This document shows, piece after piece, positions 16,344-24,718 of a stretch of 64,000 nucleotides of DNA. Location: assembly GCF_016863655.1 (NCBI RefSeq), contig NZ_BOPH01000105.1:124001-188000 (forward strand). Reading direction: 5' to 3'. The notes beneath the pieces are model-generated. The model was not told the DNA's origin, made no database searches, and worked only from the letters and a program-made list of their open reading frames with translations. This DNA is from Virgisporangium ochraceum. Lineage in GTDB: Bacteria > Actinomycetota > Actinomycetes > Mycobacteriales > Micromonosporaceae. Position 1 is the stretch's first letter. Each line of letters begins with the position of its first letter. The position numbers and the translations under genes are program-made.

Positions 16344-17405
16344 ATGGCCATTCGGCAGACGCGGCCGTCGGCGATGAGCGGTACGGGTCCGTACGTCACG
16401 ACCCCCAGGGAGGATCTCGTCACGGTCATGCTGGCGAGCCTGCTGATCGGCGGGTCGTTGGCGGACGCGTGGGCGCACAGCAACCTCGCCTCCGAGTTGG
16501 AAACCTTCTTCACGCCGTGGCACGGGCTCCTGTACGGCGGGTTCGCCGCGACCGCCGCCTGGACGATCTGGCTCGCCTTCCGCCGCCGGGGCGGTACGCC
16601 ACGCTGGTGGCGTGAGGGCTGGCCGGCGGGTTACGCCCTCGGCGCCCTCGGCGCGGTCGGCTTCCTCGCCGCCGGCGTGGGCGACATGCTCTGGCACACG
16701 ATCTTCGGGGTCGAGGTCTCGCTCGATGCCGTACTCAGCCCCACCCACCTGCTGCTGGCCGTCGCCGGCACGCTGCTCGTCACCAGCCCACTGCGCTCGT
16801 GGTGGGCGAGCGGTACCACCCGGTCGCGGGCGCTGACCGGTCTCGCGTCCCTGGGGCTCGGCTCGATCTTCGGCGTGCTGCTGCTCAGCCATACCACCGC
16901 GTTCCGTTCCACGGCGGCCACGCGGGCCTACGACTTCGTGACCGGTTCACCCAGCCACCTGGAGGCGTCCTACGGCTCCGCGCGCTACCTGGCAACCACC
17001 CTGATCCTGCTCATCCCGGTGCTGCTCGTGCTGCGCCGCCGAGCCGTCCTCGGCACCGCGACCGCGGTACTCGGCGCGATCTTCATATTCCAGCTGGCCC
17101 AGTTCAACTTCCCCGCCACGCTGACCCTCGCCGGGATCGGCGCCACCCTCGGGGCGTTCGCCGTCGATGTTCTGGCCGTACGCCTCGACGCGGTCCGCGG
17201 CCCGGACGCCCCACTGCGCCTGCCGATCGTCGGCGCCCTGTTCGGCTCGCTGGTGTGGTCGGGGCACCTGCTGGGCCTCGCCATCGGCGACGGGGTCCGC
17301 TGGCCGGTCGAGCTGTGGACCGGCAACGTGGTGCTGGCCGCGATCGCCGGCGCGATGATCGGCCTGGTGGCGAGCCCGCCGAGCAAGCCGGTGACGACCG
17401 CCTGA
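16344..17405 (+). CDS. polytopic membrane protein
   Basis: This 353-residue integral membrane protein has about eight predicted helices. Conserved-looking histidines sit near membrane borders (AHSNL, FTPWHGLLYGG, GDMLWHTIFG, SPTHLLL), suggesting metal or haem binding or simply structural roles. GAGGTG lies 7 bases before ATG 16344. Family not recognised with certainty. It stands alone, followed by a strong hairpin. Confidence 0.75.
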   Translation: MAIRQTRPSAMSGTGPYVTTPREDLVTVMLASLLIGGSLADAWAHSNLASELETFFTPWHGLLYGGFAATAAWTIWLAFRRRGGTPRWWREGWPAGYALGALGAVGFLAAGVGDMLWHTIFGVEVSLDAVLSPTHLLLAVAGTLLVTSPLRSWWASGTTRSRALTGLASLGLGSIFGVLLLSHTTAFRSTAATRAYDFVTGSPSHLEASYGSARYLATTLILLIPVLLVLRRRAVLGTATAVLGAIFIFQLAQFNFPATLTLAGIGATLGAFAVDVLAVRLDAVRGPDAPLRLPIVGALFGSLVWSGHLLGLAIGDGVRWPVELWTGNVVLAAIAGAMIGLVASPPSKPVTTA

Positions 17406-17415
17406 CCCCTACGCG

Positions 17416-17486
17416 CCGGTTCCTCGTTCACGCCGGCGCGGTGCCGGGCCTGCCCAGGTGCCGGGCCGGTGTGAACGAGGAACCGG
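17416..17486. terminator. long hairpin with 22-bp arms
   Basis: The left arm at 17416-17437 (CCGGTTCCTCGTTCACGCC and so on) pairs with the right arm at 17465-17486, with one mismatch in 22 bases, around a 27-base GC-rich loop. It begins 10 bases after the membrane protein stop and probably ends its transcript. The arms are unusually long for a terminator and may come from an inverted duplication. Confidence 0.65.
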
Positions 17487-17690
17487 ATCGAGCTGTCGAC
17501 CTCGAACGGCGGGACCCGGAAGCGGCTGCCGGGATTCGCGTGCAGGGTCTTCTCGGTGGGGCCGAGCGCGTCAAACAGTCTCAAGACCGAGTCCGTGGAT
17601 TGCCTGCGCCGTCCCACCGCGGCAGGAACTCGAACGGCACCGTGATGCGCGCCGCGGTGCCGCAACGAGCCGGATGCCCATCTCACCTCC
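17487..17690 (-). pseudogene. alpha/beta hydrolase C-terminal fragment
   Basis: The minus strand carries VLRLFDALGPTEKTLHANPG and VPPFEVDSSIRFL. This is the end of a dienelactone-hydrolase-like family, including the HANPG segment around the catalytic His position (here read S-R in place of the usual G-H). The upstream part of the gene is absent, and the fragment runs into the hairpin at 17486. Confidence 0.6.
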
Positions 17691-17746
17691 CTGGGACAGG
17701 CCGCAGCAGGCTGACAAACCCATTAGATGAGCATGTGTTCACGAGG

Positions 17747-18706
17747 TCAGAGGCGCTCCACGCGGTCGGCCTGCGGGCCCCGGTCGCTCTGACGCACCGT
17801 GTACCGGACCCGGTCGCCCTGCTGCAGCGGTTCCGACCCGGCGACCACGGACACGTGGACGAACAGGTCGTCGCCTCCGGCGTCCGGGGTGATGAACCCG
17901 AACCCGCGGTCGCCGTCGTAACGTGCGACGACGCCCTGGCCCGCGCGTGCGGGCACGCCCCGTGACGGCGGCCTACTCCTGGCGGGTGACGGCCCGGCCG
18001 GTGCCGGGCGTCGCGGTGGCGGCACGGGCTCGGCCCCTCGGACCAGCCGCACGTCGCGGGCCTGCGGGCCCTTGTCGCTGCTGACCACCTCGTACGCCAC
18101 GCGGTCGCCCTCTGTCAGCCAGGTGAGGCCCTCCGCCAGGGACCGGGCGTGGACGAAGACGTCCTCGGCGCCGGAGTCGGGGGCGATAAAGCCGAAGCCC
18201 TTGTCCTCGTCGTACCAGGAGACGGTTCCGTCCGCCCCGTCGGCACCGCCTGCCGTGGCGGACAGGCCGGCCCCAGGACCGAGCGGGACGACGTGCGCGG
18301 CCTGCGGGCCGCGCTCGCCCTCGACGACGACGAAGGCCACCCGCTGCCCGTCGCTGACCACGCCACCGGTCACGATGGCCGAGCTGTGCACGAAGATGTC
18401 GGGGCCGCCGCCGTCCGGCGATGCGAACCCGTACCCCTTGGTCGGCTCGTACCAGGTGACCGTGCCGAGCAGTCCCACGGCACCGCCAGCGGCCTGCTCG
18501 GCGGTGACGCGCACGCGCAGCGCCTGGGGACCGCGGTCGTTCTCGCCGGCCTCGAACTCGACGGCCTGGCCTTCACGGAGCACCTTCGAGCCGCCGTCCC
18601 CGACGATCTCGGAGGCGTGCACGAACACGTCTGGTGAGCCGTCGTCAGGCGCGAGGAAGCCGAACCCCCGTTCGGCGTCGAACCAGCGGACGATCCCGTG
18701 CGGCAT
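17747..18706 (-). CDS. protein with four cold-shock domains
   Basis: This 319-residue protein is made of four cold-shock domains: about 3-67, 79-141, 158-222 and 257-319. Each has the G-x-V-x-W/R-Y/F start, an RNP1-like motif (RGFGFL, KGYGFA, KGFGFI, RGFGFI) and the D-x-F-V-H block. A Pro/Arg-rich linker (about 228-250) separates the last domain. Ordinary bacterial Csp proteins have one domain of about 67 residues. It should bind single-stranded RNA or DNA with high avidity, perhaps as an RNA chaperone. It is monocistronic. Confidence 0.9.
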   Translation of the reverse strand: MPHGIVRWFDAERGFGFLAPDDGSPDVFVHASEIVGDGGSKVLREGQAVEFEAGENDRGPQALRVRVTAEQAAGGAVGLLGTVTWYEPTKGYGFASPDGGGPDIFVHSSAIVTGGVVSDGQRVAFVVVEGERGPQAAHVVPLGPGAGLSATAGGADGADGTVSWYDEDKGFGFIAPDSGAEDVFVHARSLAEGLTWLTEGDRVAYEVVSSDKGPQARDVRLVRGAEPVPPPRRPAPAGPSPARSRPPSRGVPARAGQGVVARYDGDRGFGFITPDAGGDDLFVHVSVVAGSEPLQQGDRVRYTVRQSDRGPQADRVERL

Positions 18707-18960
18707 AGGAAAGCTCCAGATCGTAGAGCGGCATTGCTCCCAGTCTCGCTGACGTCGTCGTGGCCGGGACCACCGGGACCGGCCACGGTCAGGCGGCTGT
18801 CAGGAAGTCGTAGGAGGCCAGGATGCTGGTGGGACGCGGGTGGCGGTCGCGAACGACTCCGACCGGCTCGTCGCGCCGGCCCGCCCGCCGCGCGGCCGAC
18901 GCCGAGATCGACTCCATGGCCGAGCGCATCGTTGCCTGATGGGCCTGCTCCGCGCCGACG

Positions 18961-19167
18961 GTGACCGGTCCAGACGCGCCGACACCGTGCCCGGCATGCG
19001 GCGCCCCCGCACACGCTGCTCTGCGTCTGCCACTGCGGTCATCCCGCTCCTACGACTACAAGCGCCAGGACGTGACGTGCCCCTGTCTCGTCGGCGCAAC
19101 GTGGCCTGGTTGTGGTCAGCCCTCGGTAACCGACGGCACATTGACAGCGGCAGATGTGACCGTGTGA
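18961..19167 (+). CDS. possible small zinc-ribbon protein
   Basis: A GTG start gives a 68-residue frame with CPACG near the N-terminus and CPCLVG and GCG further on, so up to five cysteines could bind a metal. A stop lies just upstream in the same frame, and the preceding sequence (AEIDSMAERIVA) is also coding-like, so this may be the 3' half of a broken gene. Unknown function. Confidence 0.35.
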   Translation: MTGPDAPTPCPACGAPAHAALRLPLRSSRSYDYKRQDVTCPCLVGATWPGCGQPSVTDGTLTAADVTV

Positions 19168-19168
19168 T

Positions 19169-19489
19169 CTACGGCGGAGGTTGGTCCCCGTCGCCGTAGT
19201 GATGGCCCTCCCGTCCGTCACGGACGTGACAATGGGACATGTTGCTGGGTGAGAAGAGTGCGACGTGGTGTGGTGTTCCGTGGTGTGGCCGGCTCGGCCT
19301 GAAGTGTCCGTCACGTACCGCGATGTCATAGCAGCCGTCACCGACGGGGTACTCGGTGACGACGCCGGTCAACCGATGCCGGGCGATCCAGGCCATTGCG
19401 TCCTGTCTATTGGAGAACACGCCTGACGCGAACGGCGCACCGTCGCCGTGGAAGATCCACACGTTCGGTGGCTGCTGGTCGTCCGTCAC
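19169..19489 (-). CDS. DUF7710-like small protein
   Basis: This 106-residue protein reads PPNVWIFHGDGAPFASGVFS, then WIARHRLTGVVTEYPVG and FRPSRPHHGTPHHVALFSP. This is a conserved small actinomycete family (DUF7710-type) without known function. It is usually found among immunity-like accessory genes. GTG 19489 has GAGG about 8 bases upstream. Convergent with the short frame at 18961. Confidence 0.65.
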   Translation of the reverse strand: MTDDQQPPNVWIFHGDGAPFASGVFSNRQDAMAWIARHRLTGVVTEYPVGDGCYDIAVRDGHFRPSRPHHGTPHHVALFSPSNMSHCHVRDGREGHHYGDGDQPPP

Positions 19490-19560
19490 CCGGGCAGCCT
19501 CGGCCACAACAGCGTTGTCCCGCAAACAGATTCTGGACCAGCCACACCGTCGGCGGCAGT

Positions 19561-19793
19561 CGCACGGCATTGGTCGCCCGGCCGCGGGAACCTGGACGCC
19601 CTCAACGACATCCTCCGAGGCGGCTTCGGCACCCCGGACAACGGCTGGGTGCTGAGGTGGCTCAACTGCGACCTGCCCAGCGCCGCCTCGGAGACGAGGC
19701 GACGGCCCGACGCCTGGAACGCCTGTTCGCCACGTGTCATCCCTCGAACCGTCGCGATCGCGTGGAACTCGTCCAGGATTGGTCGATTCGGGT
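19561..19793 (+). pseudogene. barstar-family remnant
   Basis: GNLDALNDILRGGFGTPDNG and WVLRWLN match the core of actinomycete barstar-like proteins. The rest of the domain (GDEATARRLERLFATCHPSN, then DRV) continues in a different frame after about 19675. Start and end are missing. Barstar is the intracellular inhibitor of barnase-type ribonucleases. No barnase gene is seen here. Confidence 0.7.
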
Positions 19794-19805
19794 TGGGTGG
19801 TGGTG

Positions 19806-20426
19806 CTACCTGCGAGTGCGGCGAGGCAGCCGGGCCAGGCCGCATGTAAATGCGGACCGTTCGAACAATTCGGCCGTCAGCCGGACGCCGGTTATCGCCT
19901 CGGCGAGAGCGAACGCCGCAGCACCAGGCTCGCCCAGGTCGTCGTCCTGCCCCATGCGCATTCCCACGGTCCGCATGAGCTCGGCATAGAGGTCAGGATG
20001 GCTCCCGGAACGGTGCCAGGCGAACAGCGGCTCGAAGTCGACCACCAGTTGGCCATCGTCGACGAGGCAGAACCGATCCGCCGCATTGACATTGCGGAAA
20101 TGGGAAACCAGGCGGCTGCCGGCGGACAACCCTGCGAAGAGTTCCTCGGTCACGCCGAGATAGCCGTTCACCTCTACCGCCAGGGCCCACTGCCCGACCG
20201 AGGTCGCCGCGATCAGCTGAACGTCTCCCTGATGCGCGTCCCACACGGCGTAGCTCGGGTCGACGAGCTCGCCGACACCGACGCGATCGACGCGGTCGCC
20301 GCCCACTCCAAACCTGTCCAGCAGTCCTGCCGAGGTCTCGTTGCCGACGAGCGTGACGCAGTACGCCTCAGCCAGATCGGGGAACCTCTGCTCGAACCAC
20401 AGATAGTCGACGTCGGTGGGCACCAT
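19806..20426 (-). CDS. DUF6461 family protein
   Basis: This 206-residue protein has the typical order of the family: WFEQRFPDLAEAYCVTLVG, then WALAVEVNGYLG, SRLVSHFRNVNAADRFCLVD and LVVDFEPLFAWHRSG. The function is unknown; the genes are common in Micromonosporaceae and Streptomyces accessory DNA. A broken N-terminal copy lies at 7736-7846 with conserved upstream sequence. ATG 20426 was chosen because both copies start there. Confidence 0.75.
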   Translation of the reverse strand: MVPTDVDYLWFEQRFPDLAEAYCVTLVGNETSAGLLDRFGVGGDRVDRVGVGELVDPSYAVWDAHQGDVQLIAATSVGQWALAVEVNGYLGVTEELFAGLSAGSRLVSHFRNVNAADRFCLVDDGQLVVDFEPLFAWHRSGSHPDLYAELMRTVGMRMGQDDDLGEPGAAAFALAEAITGVRLTAELFERSAFTCGLARLPRRTRR

Positions 20427-20468
20427 CGGCCCATGCTCGCACTCCGAGACGACGAAGTTTCACAGTCT

Positions 20469-20503
20469 CGGTAGATCAGCAAGGCCGCGCCGTCGCGGCA
20501 TGT
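20469..20503. repeat. 35-bp dispersed hairpin repeat, copy A
   Basis: This is a 35-base sequence (CGGTAGATCAGCAAGGCCGC and so on) containing a small GCCGCG/CGCGGC stem. It recurs at 24844-24879 with three differences. It lies between two minus-strand genes. Confidence 0.6.
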
Positions 20504-20557
20504 AAGGAAGCCGGGCAGCCCACTCGGTCGCGACGCTCCGTAGTGACCGGTGCCGGG

Positions 20558-21304
20558 TCAGGAAGCGCTGCCCGCGGGGGCGCCGGGTTTGGTGTGGAGG
20601 ATGTCGCGGGCCTGGTCGGCGGCGCGGGCCATGTTTTCGGAGACGAAGGTGACGAAGCGTGCGATGTTCTCCAGGCGGGCGGCGGCCGGGGTGTCGCGGC
20701 CGAGGATGTCGACGCCTTGGCGGGCGATGTCGCCGAGTTGGGCGGTCGATCGGGCGCTGGCCATGACGGATTGGTACAGGACGTCGTCGTCGACGACGTA
20801 GCGTTCGCGGCGGCGTTCGTCGCGTTCGCGGCGGATCAGGCCCTGGCTGTCGAGGAACGCGACGGCCTTGGAGACCGATCCGGGGCTGATCTGCAGTCGC
20901 CGGGCGATCTCGGCAGCGGTGAGGCTGCCGGTGTCGGTGGTGTAGAGGCTGGCCAGGGCCCTGGCCGTCATCCGGGGAAGGCCGGACTGCATGAAGATGC
21001 CGGCGAAGGTGTCCTCGTACGCGCGCACGGCGTCGGTGTCCCGGTCGGTGTCGCGCCCGTCGGCCGGCCGCGACGCCGACGTTTGCCCGGGCGCGGCCTT
21101 GGCACGGCGGCGGGCGCGGTGTTCGGTGGCGTGGTGGGCGAGGTCGCCGCGGTACGCGACCGGGCCACCGTTGCGCATGACTTCCCGGGTGACGGTGGAG
21201 GTCGGGCGATCGAGGCGCCGGGCGATCTCCGCGTAGGCGAGACCGTCGGCCAGCCCGAGCGCGATCTGCTGGCGATCCTGCTGGGTGAGCCTGCCGCCCG
21301 GCAT
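20558..21304 (-). CDS. transcription regulator: IS30-type HTH plus MarR/GbsR-like domain
   Basis: This 248-residue protein has two DNA-binding regions. Residues about 5-50 (LTQQDRQQIALGLADGLAYA, then EIARRLDRPTSTVTREV) form the helix-turn-helix type used by IS30 transposases. Residues about 110-210 form a winged helix (LTAAEIARRLQISPGSVSKA, then RERYVVDDD) like GbsR/MarR regulators. GGAG precedes ATG 21304. It is divergent from the DUF4097/hydrolase operon, and several TTGCAA-type motifs between them are probable binding sites. The inducer is unknown. Confidence 0.8.
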   Translation of the reverse strand: MPGGRLTQQDRQQIALGLADGLAYAEIARRLDRPTSTVTREVMRNGGPVAYRGDLAHHATEHRARRRAKAAPGQTSASRPADGRDTDRDTDAVRAYEDTFAGIFMQSGLPRMTARALASLYTTDTGSLTAAEIARRLQISPGSVSKAVAFLDSQGLIRRERDERRRERYVVDDDVLYQSVMASARSTAQLGDIARQGVDILGRDTPAAARLENIARFVTFVSENMARAADQARDILHTKPGAPAGSAS

Positions 21305-21356
21305 CACGGTCTCCTTCACAGTCGACAACGGTCGTCACCATAGCGTTCACCTCTCC

Positions 21357-21480
21357 CCATTGCAACGATCAGTCGAGTACTCATTGCGTTGCATCCTGGC
21401 CCATTGCAATGATTACAGGCGCTTTACCAGTGCTTATGCTCCTTCAGTGCAACATTGACGTTGCTCCAGCAGTAAAGGCA
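21357..21480. promoter_or_regulatory. cluster of TTGCAAC/GTTGCAA operator motifs
   Basis: The divergent intergenic DNA has repeated motifs: ATTGCAACGAT (21359-21369), ATTGCGTTGCAT (21383-21394), ATTGCAATGAT (21403-21413) and the inverted repeat GCAACATTGACGTTGC (21449-21464). They probably bind the neighbouring two-domain regulator and control both directions. Confidence 0.6.
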
Positions 21481-21526
21481 ACGTAGCTTTTCGGTTGTCA
21501 GAAACACTCGATCGAAGGAGCTCACG

Positions 21527-22198
21527 ATGAAGACGTTCACCACCCCGGCCCCGATCTCCGCCGTGCTGCACGTCCCCGCGGGTCGTGTCCGGTTCATCGC
21601 CGCCGACCGGGCCGACACCACGGTCGACGTCCTGCCCGCGGACGCGACCAAGGGCCGCGACATCAAGGCGGCGCAGCGGATCGGGGTCGCCTACACCGAC
21701 GGTGTCCTGCGGATCGCGGCCGCCGACCCGGCGAGCCGGACCATCGGCGCCACCGGCTCCGTCGAGGTGACGGTCCAGCTACCCGCCGGCTCCCGGGTCC
21801 GGGCCACGACGGCCGACGCCGACGTCCGGGGCGTCGGACGCCTCAGCGACGTCACCGTCGACAGCGCCAGCGGATCGATCACCCTGGACGAGACGGCAAG
21901 CGCCCGCCTGACCCTGCAGGCCGGTGACGTCAAGGTCGGCCGCCTCGGCGGGCCGGCACAGATCAGCACCCGCAAGGGCGACCTGCACATCACGGAAGCC
22001 GTCCACGGCGCCGTCACCCTGCACACCGACCACGGCGACATCTGCGTCGGCGCTGCCCACGGCACCTCCGCCACGCTCGACGCCGGCACCGCCCTCGGCC
22101 GCATCCACAACACCCTCACCAACACCAGCGGTCCCGCCGCCGACCTCACCATCCACGCCACCACCGCCTACGGCAACATCACCGCACGCACTCTGTGA
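21527..22198 (+). CDS. DUF4097 beta-repeat protein
   Basis: This 223-residue protein is built of short beta repeats: VTVQLPAGSRVRATTADADV, DVTVDSASGSITLDET, LQAGDVKVG and HTDHGDICVG. That is typical of DUF4097 (adhesin-like beta-helix) proteins. It has no signal peptide, so it is cytoplasmic here. GAAGGAG precedes the ATG. It is followed 34 bases later by an alpha/beta hydrolase, and the pair with the divergent regulator is a recurring actinomycete arrangement. Biochemical role unknown. Confidence 0.8.
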   Translation: MKTFTTPAPISAVLHVPAGRVRFIAADRADTTVDVLPADATKGRDIKAAQRIGVAYTDGVLRIAAADPASRTIGATGSVEVTVQLPAGSRVRATTADADVRGVGRLSDVTVDSASGSITLDETASARLTLQAGDVKVGRLGGPAQISTRKGDLHITEAVHGAVTLHTDHGDICVGAAHGTSATLDAGTALGRIHNTLTNTSGPAADLTIHATTAYGNITARTL

Positions 22199-22232
22199 CG
22201 GCCGGCCACCACGACAGGAGCAGGTGAAACGC

Positions 22233-23048
22233 ATGACGAAGGACAGCAACGTCCCGGCCGCGTCGACGTGGTCCGGCATGGTGCCGGTCGACGACACGGC
22301 CCTGGCCGTCACCGACACCGGGGGCACCGGCACTCCGGTGATCTACCTCAACGGACAGTTCGCCACCCAGGGGTACTGGCGGCGGGTCATCGCCGAACTG
22401 GGTACCGAATGGCGGCACATCACCTACGACGAGCGGGCCCGCGGCAGATCGAACCGCTCGGCGGACTACTCCTTCGAGGCCGCCGTGCGAGACGTCGACG
22501 CCGTGCTGTCCGCCCGCGGGGTGGACCGGGTGCTGCTCGTGGGCTGGTCCTACGGCGCAGTGGTCGCCGCACACTGGGCCCACCGGCACCCGGACCGCAC
22601 GATCGGCGCGGTCATGGCCGACGGCGCCTACCCGCACGACTGGCTCGACGAGGCCATGGAGCAACGGATCCGGAAGTTGTTCCGGCGCATGGGCTGGTTC
22701 CTGCCGCTGCTGCGCCCGACCGGTCTGGTCCCGCGGATGACCGCCGAACAGCAGGCTGACAGCAACATCGAGCTCGGCAGGCTCTCCCGCGTATGTGAGC
22801 TGGGACCTGTGCTCGACGCCCTCGCCGTCCCCACCCGGTACGTGGTCGCTTCGGGGGCATCCCTCGGAAGTCGCGGCGACGAGCAGGAACGGATCCGCGC
22901 CGGCCTCGACACAGTCACCGCCCGCAACCCGAACGTCCGGATCCACGCGAAGGTCGCCAGCAATCACGGTGCGCTGCTCAAGAAGGACTCCCCGGTCATC
23001 GCCGCGGCCGTCCGCGAGGTCGCCGCCCTCGTCGGCCACCCGCGCTGA
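22233..23048 (+). CDS. alpha/beta hydrolase
   Basis: This 271-residue alpha/beta hydrolase has the nucleophile elbow GWSYGA (G-x-S-x-G, about residue 107-111), the oxyanion region VIYLNGQFATQGYW and a late NHG (about residue 248) giving the catalytic His. It is in the operon with the DUF4097 gene. ATG 22233 has AGGTGA 6 bases upstream; an in-frame GTG at 22224 is an alternative. The substrate is not evident. Confidence 0.85.
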   Translation: MTKDSNVPAASTWSGMVPVDDTALAVTDTGGTGTPVIYLNGQFATQGYWRRVIAELGTEWRHITYDERARGRSNRSADYSFEAAVRDVDAVLSARGVDRVLLVGWSYGAVVAAHWAHRHPDRTIGAVMADGAYPHDWLDEAMEQRIRKLFRRMGWFLPLLRPTGLVPRMTAEQQADSNIELGRLSRVCELGPVLDALAVPTRYVVASGASLGSRGDEQERIRAGLDTVTARNPNVRIHAKVASNHGALLKKDSPVIAAAVREVAALVGHPR

Positions 23049-23397
23049 GAACCCGTCCCGGAGGGGCCACCGGCATCAGACGACGACGGCGGCGCGACGT
23101 CGCCCGGCTGTCCACAGTGGACGAGCATCAGGAAGTGGCTGATGTGCATCACGCAGATCAACCACTTCTTGACGCGGGGTGGGAGCGCCGCGGACGGCCG
23201 ATCGGCGCTGGGCCGACACCGCCTCCTGACGTTGTCGTGCTACCGGCCGCGCCAGGACATGCAGATCGGCCAGAGGGCGTTCCGCGCCCGCAACGTCAGC
23301 GGCAGATCCGGATGCCTTGTTGGTCTGGTGCCGTTCGGGATGGCTTCACTCGGCCCCGATGTCGGACCGCTGTGCGGGCGTCGTAACGTCCCCCATC

Positions 23398-23874
23398 GTG
23401 GTCACGATCGAGAGTCTGGCGCTGCGGCTGGAGCGGGTCGAGGCGCGACTGGCGCTGCACAGGCTGGTACACGACTACTGCGTCGGCGCCGATCACCGTG
23501 ACCTGCAACGGTGGACGTCGGTGTGGACTACCGACGCGGTGTGGGAGACCAGCCCGGACCGCCGCTTCGTCGGTATCGAGTCCATCTGCGACGCCGTCCA
23601 GGAACAGTGGCGGAGTTTCCCGATCATGCAGCACGCCACCGCCAACCACGTCGTCGACCTCGACGGCGTCACAGCGAAGGGCCGATGCGACGTGGTGGTC
23701 CTCGTTCAGCTGCCTGACGGCCGGTGGATCGCCGGCGGCGGCTGTTACGAGGACGACTATCGCAACGCCGACGGCACTTGGCGCATTGCCTACCGGCGGG
23801 TGGTGCGGCCGTTCGATCTGGCCCCGCTTGCCCCGGCCAACGGACCTGGCGAGGTCAACGACATACCCGACTGA
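23398..23874 (+). CDS. SnoaL-like NTF2-fold protein
   Basis: This 158-residue protein has an NTF2-like/SnoaL_4 fold: ALHRLVHDYCVGADHRDLQR, then WTSVWTTDAVWE, and QHATANHVVDLDGVTAKGRC later. The DHRD and W residues match the pocket of the polyketide cyclase/dehydratase-like group. It probably acts on a small hydrophobic molecule or has lost activity. GTG 23398 is used; no strong ribosome binding site is seen. A GCGGCAGAT motif lies about 90 bases upstream. Confidence 0.75.
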   Translation: MVTIESLALRLERVEARLALHRLVHDYCVGADHRDLQRWTSVWTTDAVWETSPDRRFVGIESICDAVQEQWRSFPIMQHATANHVVDLDGVTAKGRCDVVVLVQLPDGRWIAGGGCYEDDYRNADGTWRIAYRRVVRPFDLAPLAPANGPGEVNDIPD

Positions 23875-23938
23875 GTCTCGCCACCGCACCGGGCCGTTCC
23901 GTGAGGGCAGGCGAGCGCTCAGCGGCATGAGCGGACGA

Positions 23939-24718
23939 TCAGACACAGTCCCAGAAGAATCGACCTTCCCGTTGATCTTGGCTTAGGAAGGCGTATCCGG
24001 TGCCGCCACCGAAGTTGAGCGCGAACGCGTCCTCACCCCAGCCCTCGGCGCCATCCAACTGGAAGAAGAACCGCCACGAATCATCTATCTGTGGCGGCGT
24101 CCATGGTTGCCAGAACAAGGGCTGACCACCGACATAGCTGCGGCAGCTCACATCCGGAAGCTCACCGTCCTCCGTTGACGCACCTTGCAGCGCCGCGTCG
24201 CGGTAGGCGACGTGTCGCTCGAACGCCGTGGCCTCCGCGTCGTTCGGAGCGCTCAGGTCGAGATGTAGCTCCACCGGCTCCCGCGCGAACCAGTCGGTGC
24301 CCCGTCGCGACAACGACGGTCCGGTACCCCGGATATCGCCGTTCACAAAGGGCGGCACGCGTCCATGCGGTTGAACCAGAAGAGCGTTCTCGCCGCCGTC
24401 CAGATCGTAGGTGCCGTCTTCATCGCTGAGGAACAGGTACGCCATCCTGCCGCACGACCCCGGCAACGGAAACTGCCCAATGAACGTCATCGGATCGCCG
24501 GAACTCCGCGACGCCGGCCAGAACGGCTCATCCACCCAGAATGGCTGTCCTCCGAGCTTCGCGACCGGCCCGTCGATCGGAGCGGCACTGGGCCGCCACG
24601 ACATCTCCCAGCGGGGCGTCAACCACCGATCGAAGGGGCCAGCCGCCGACACCAGCGGTTCAAAGCGCTCCGCCCACACCACCGTCATCACCTCGGACCG
24701 ATGAACCTGCAACGCCAC
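23939..24718 (-). CDS. YwqG/DUF1963-like protein
   Basis: This 259-residue protein has features of the YwqG (DUF1963) family: KLGGQPFWVDEPFWP near the N-terminus, FIGQFPLPG, MAYLFLSDEDGTYDLDGGEN, and a final GGGTGYAFLSQD. The family is widespread and its role unclear, often found near polymorphic-toxin immunity genes. GTG 24718 gives full length; ATG 24688 is an alternative because neither has a good ribosome binding site. Probably cytoplasmic. Confidence 0.75.
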   Translation of the reverse strand: MALQVHRSEVMTVVWAERFEPLVSAAGPFDRWLTPRWEMSWRPSAAPIDGPVAKLGGQPFWVDEPFWPASRSSGDPMTFIGQFPLPGSCGRMAYLFLSDEDGTYDLDGGENALLVQPHGRVPPFVNGDIRGTGPSLSRRGTDWFAREPVELHLDLSAPNDAEATAFERHVAYRDAALQGASTEDGELPDVSCRSYVGGQPLFWQPWTPPQIDDSWRFFFQLDGAEGWGEDAFALNFGGGTGYAFLSQDQREGRFFWDCV

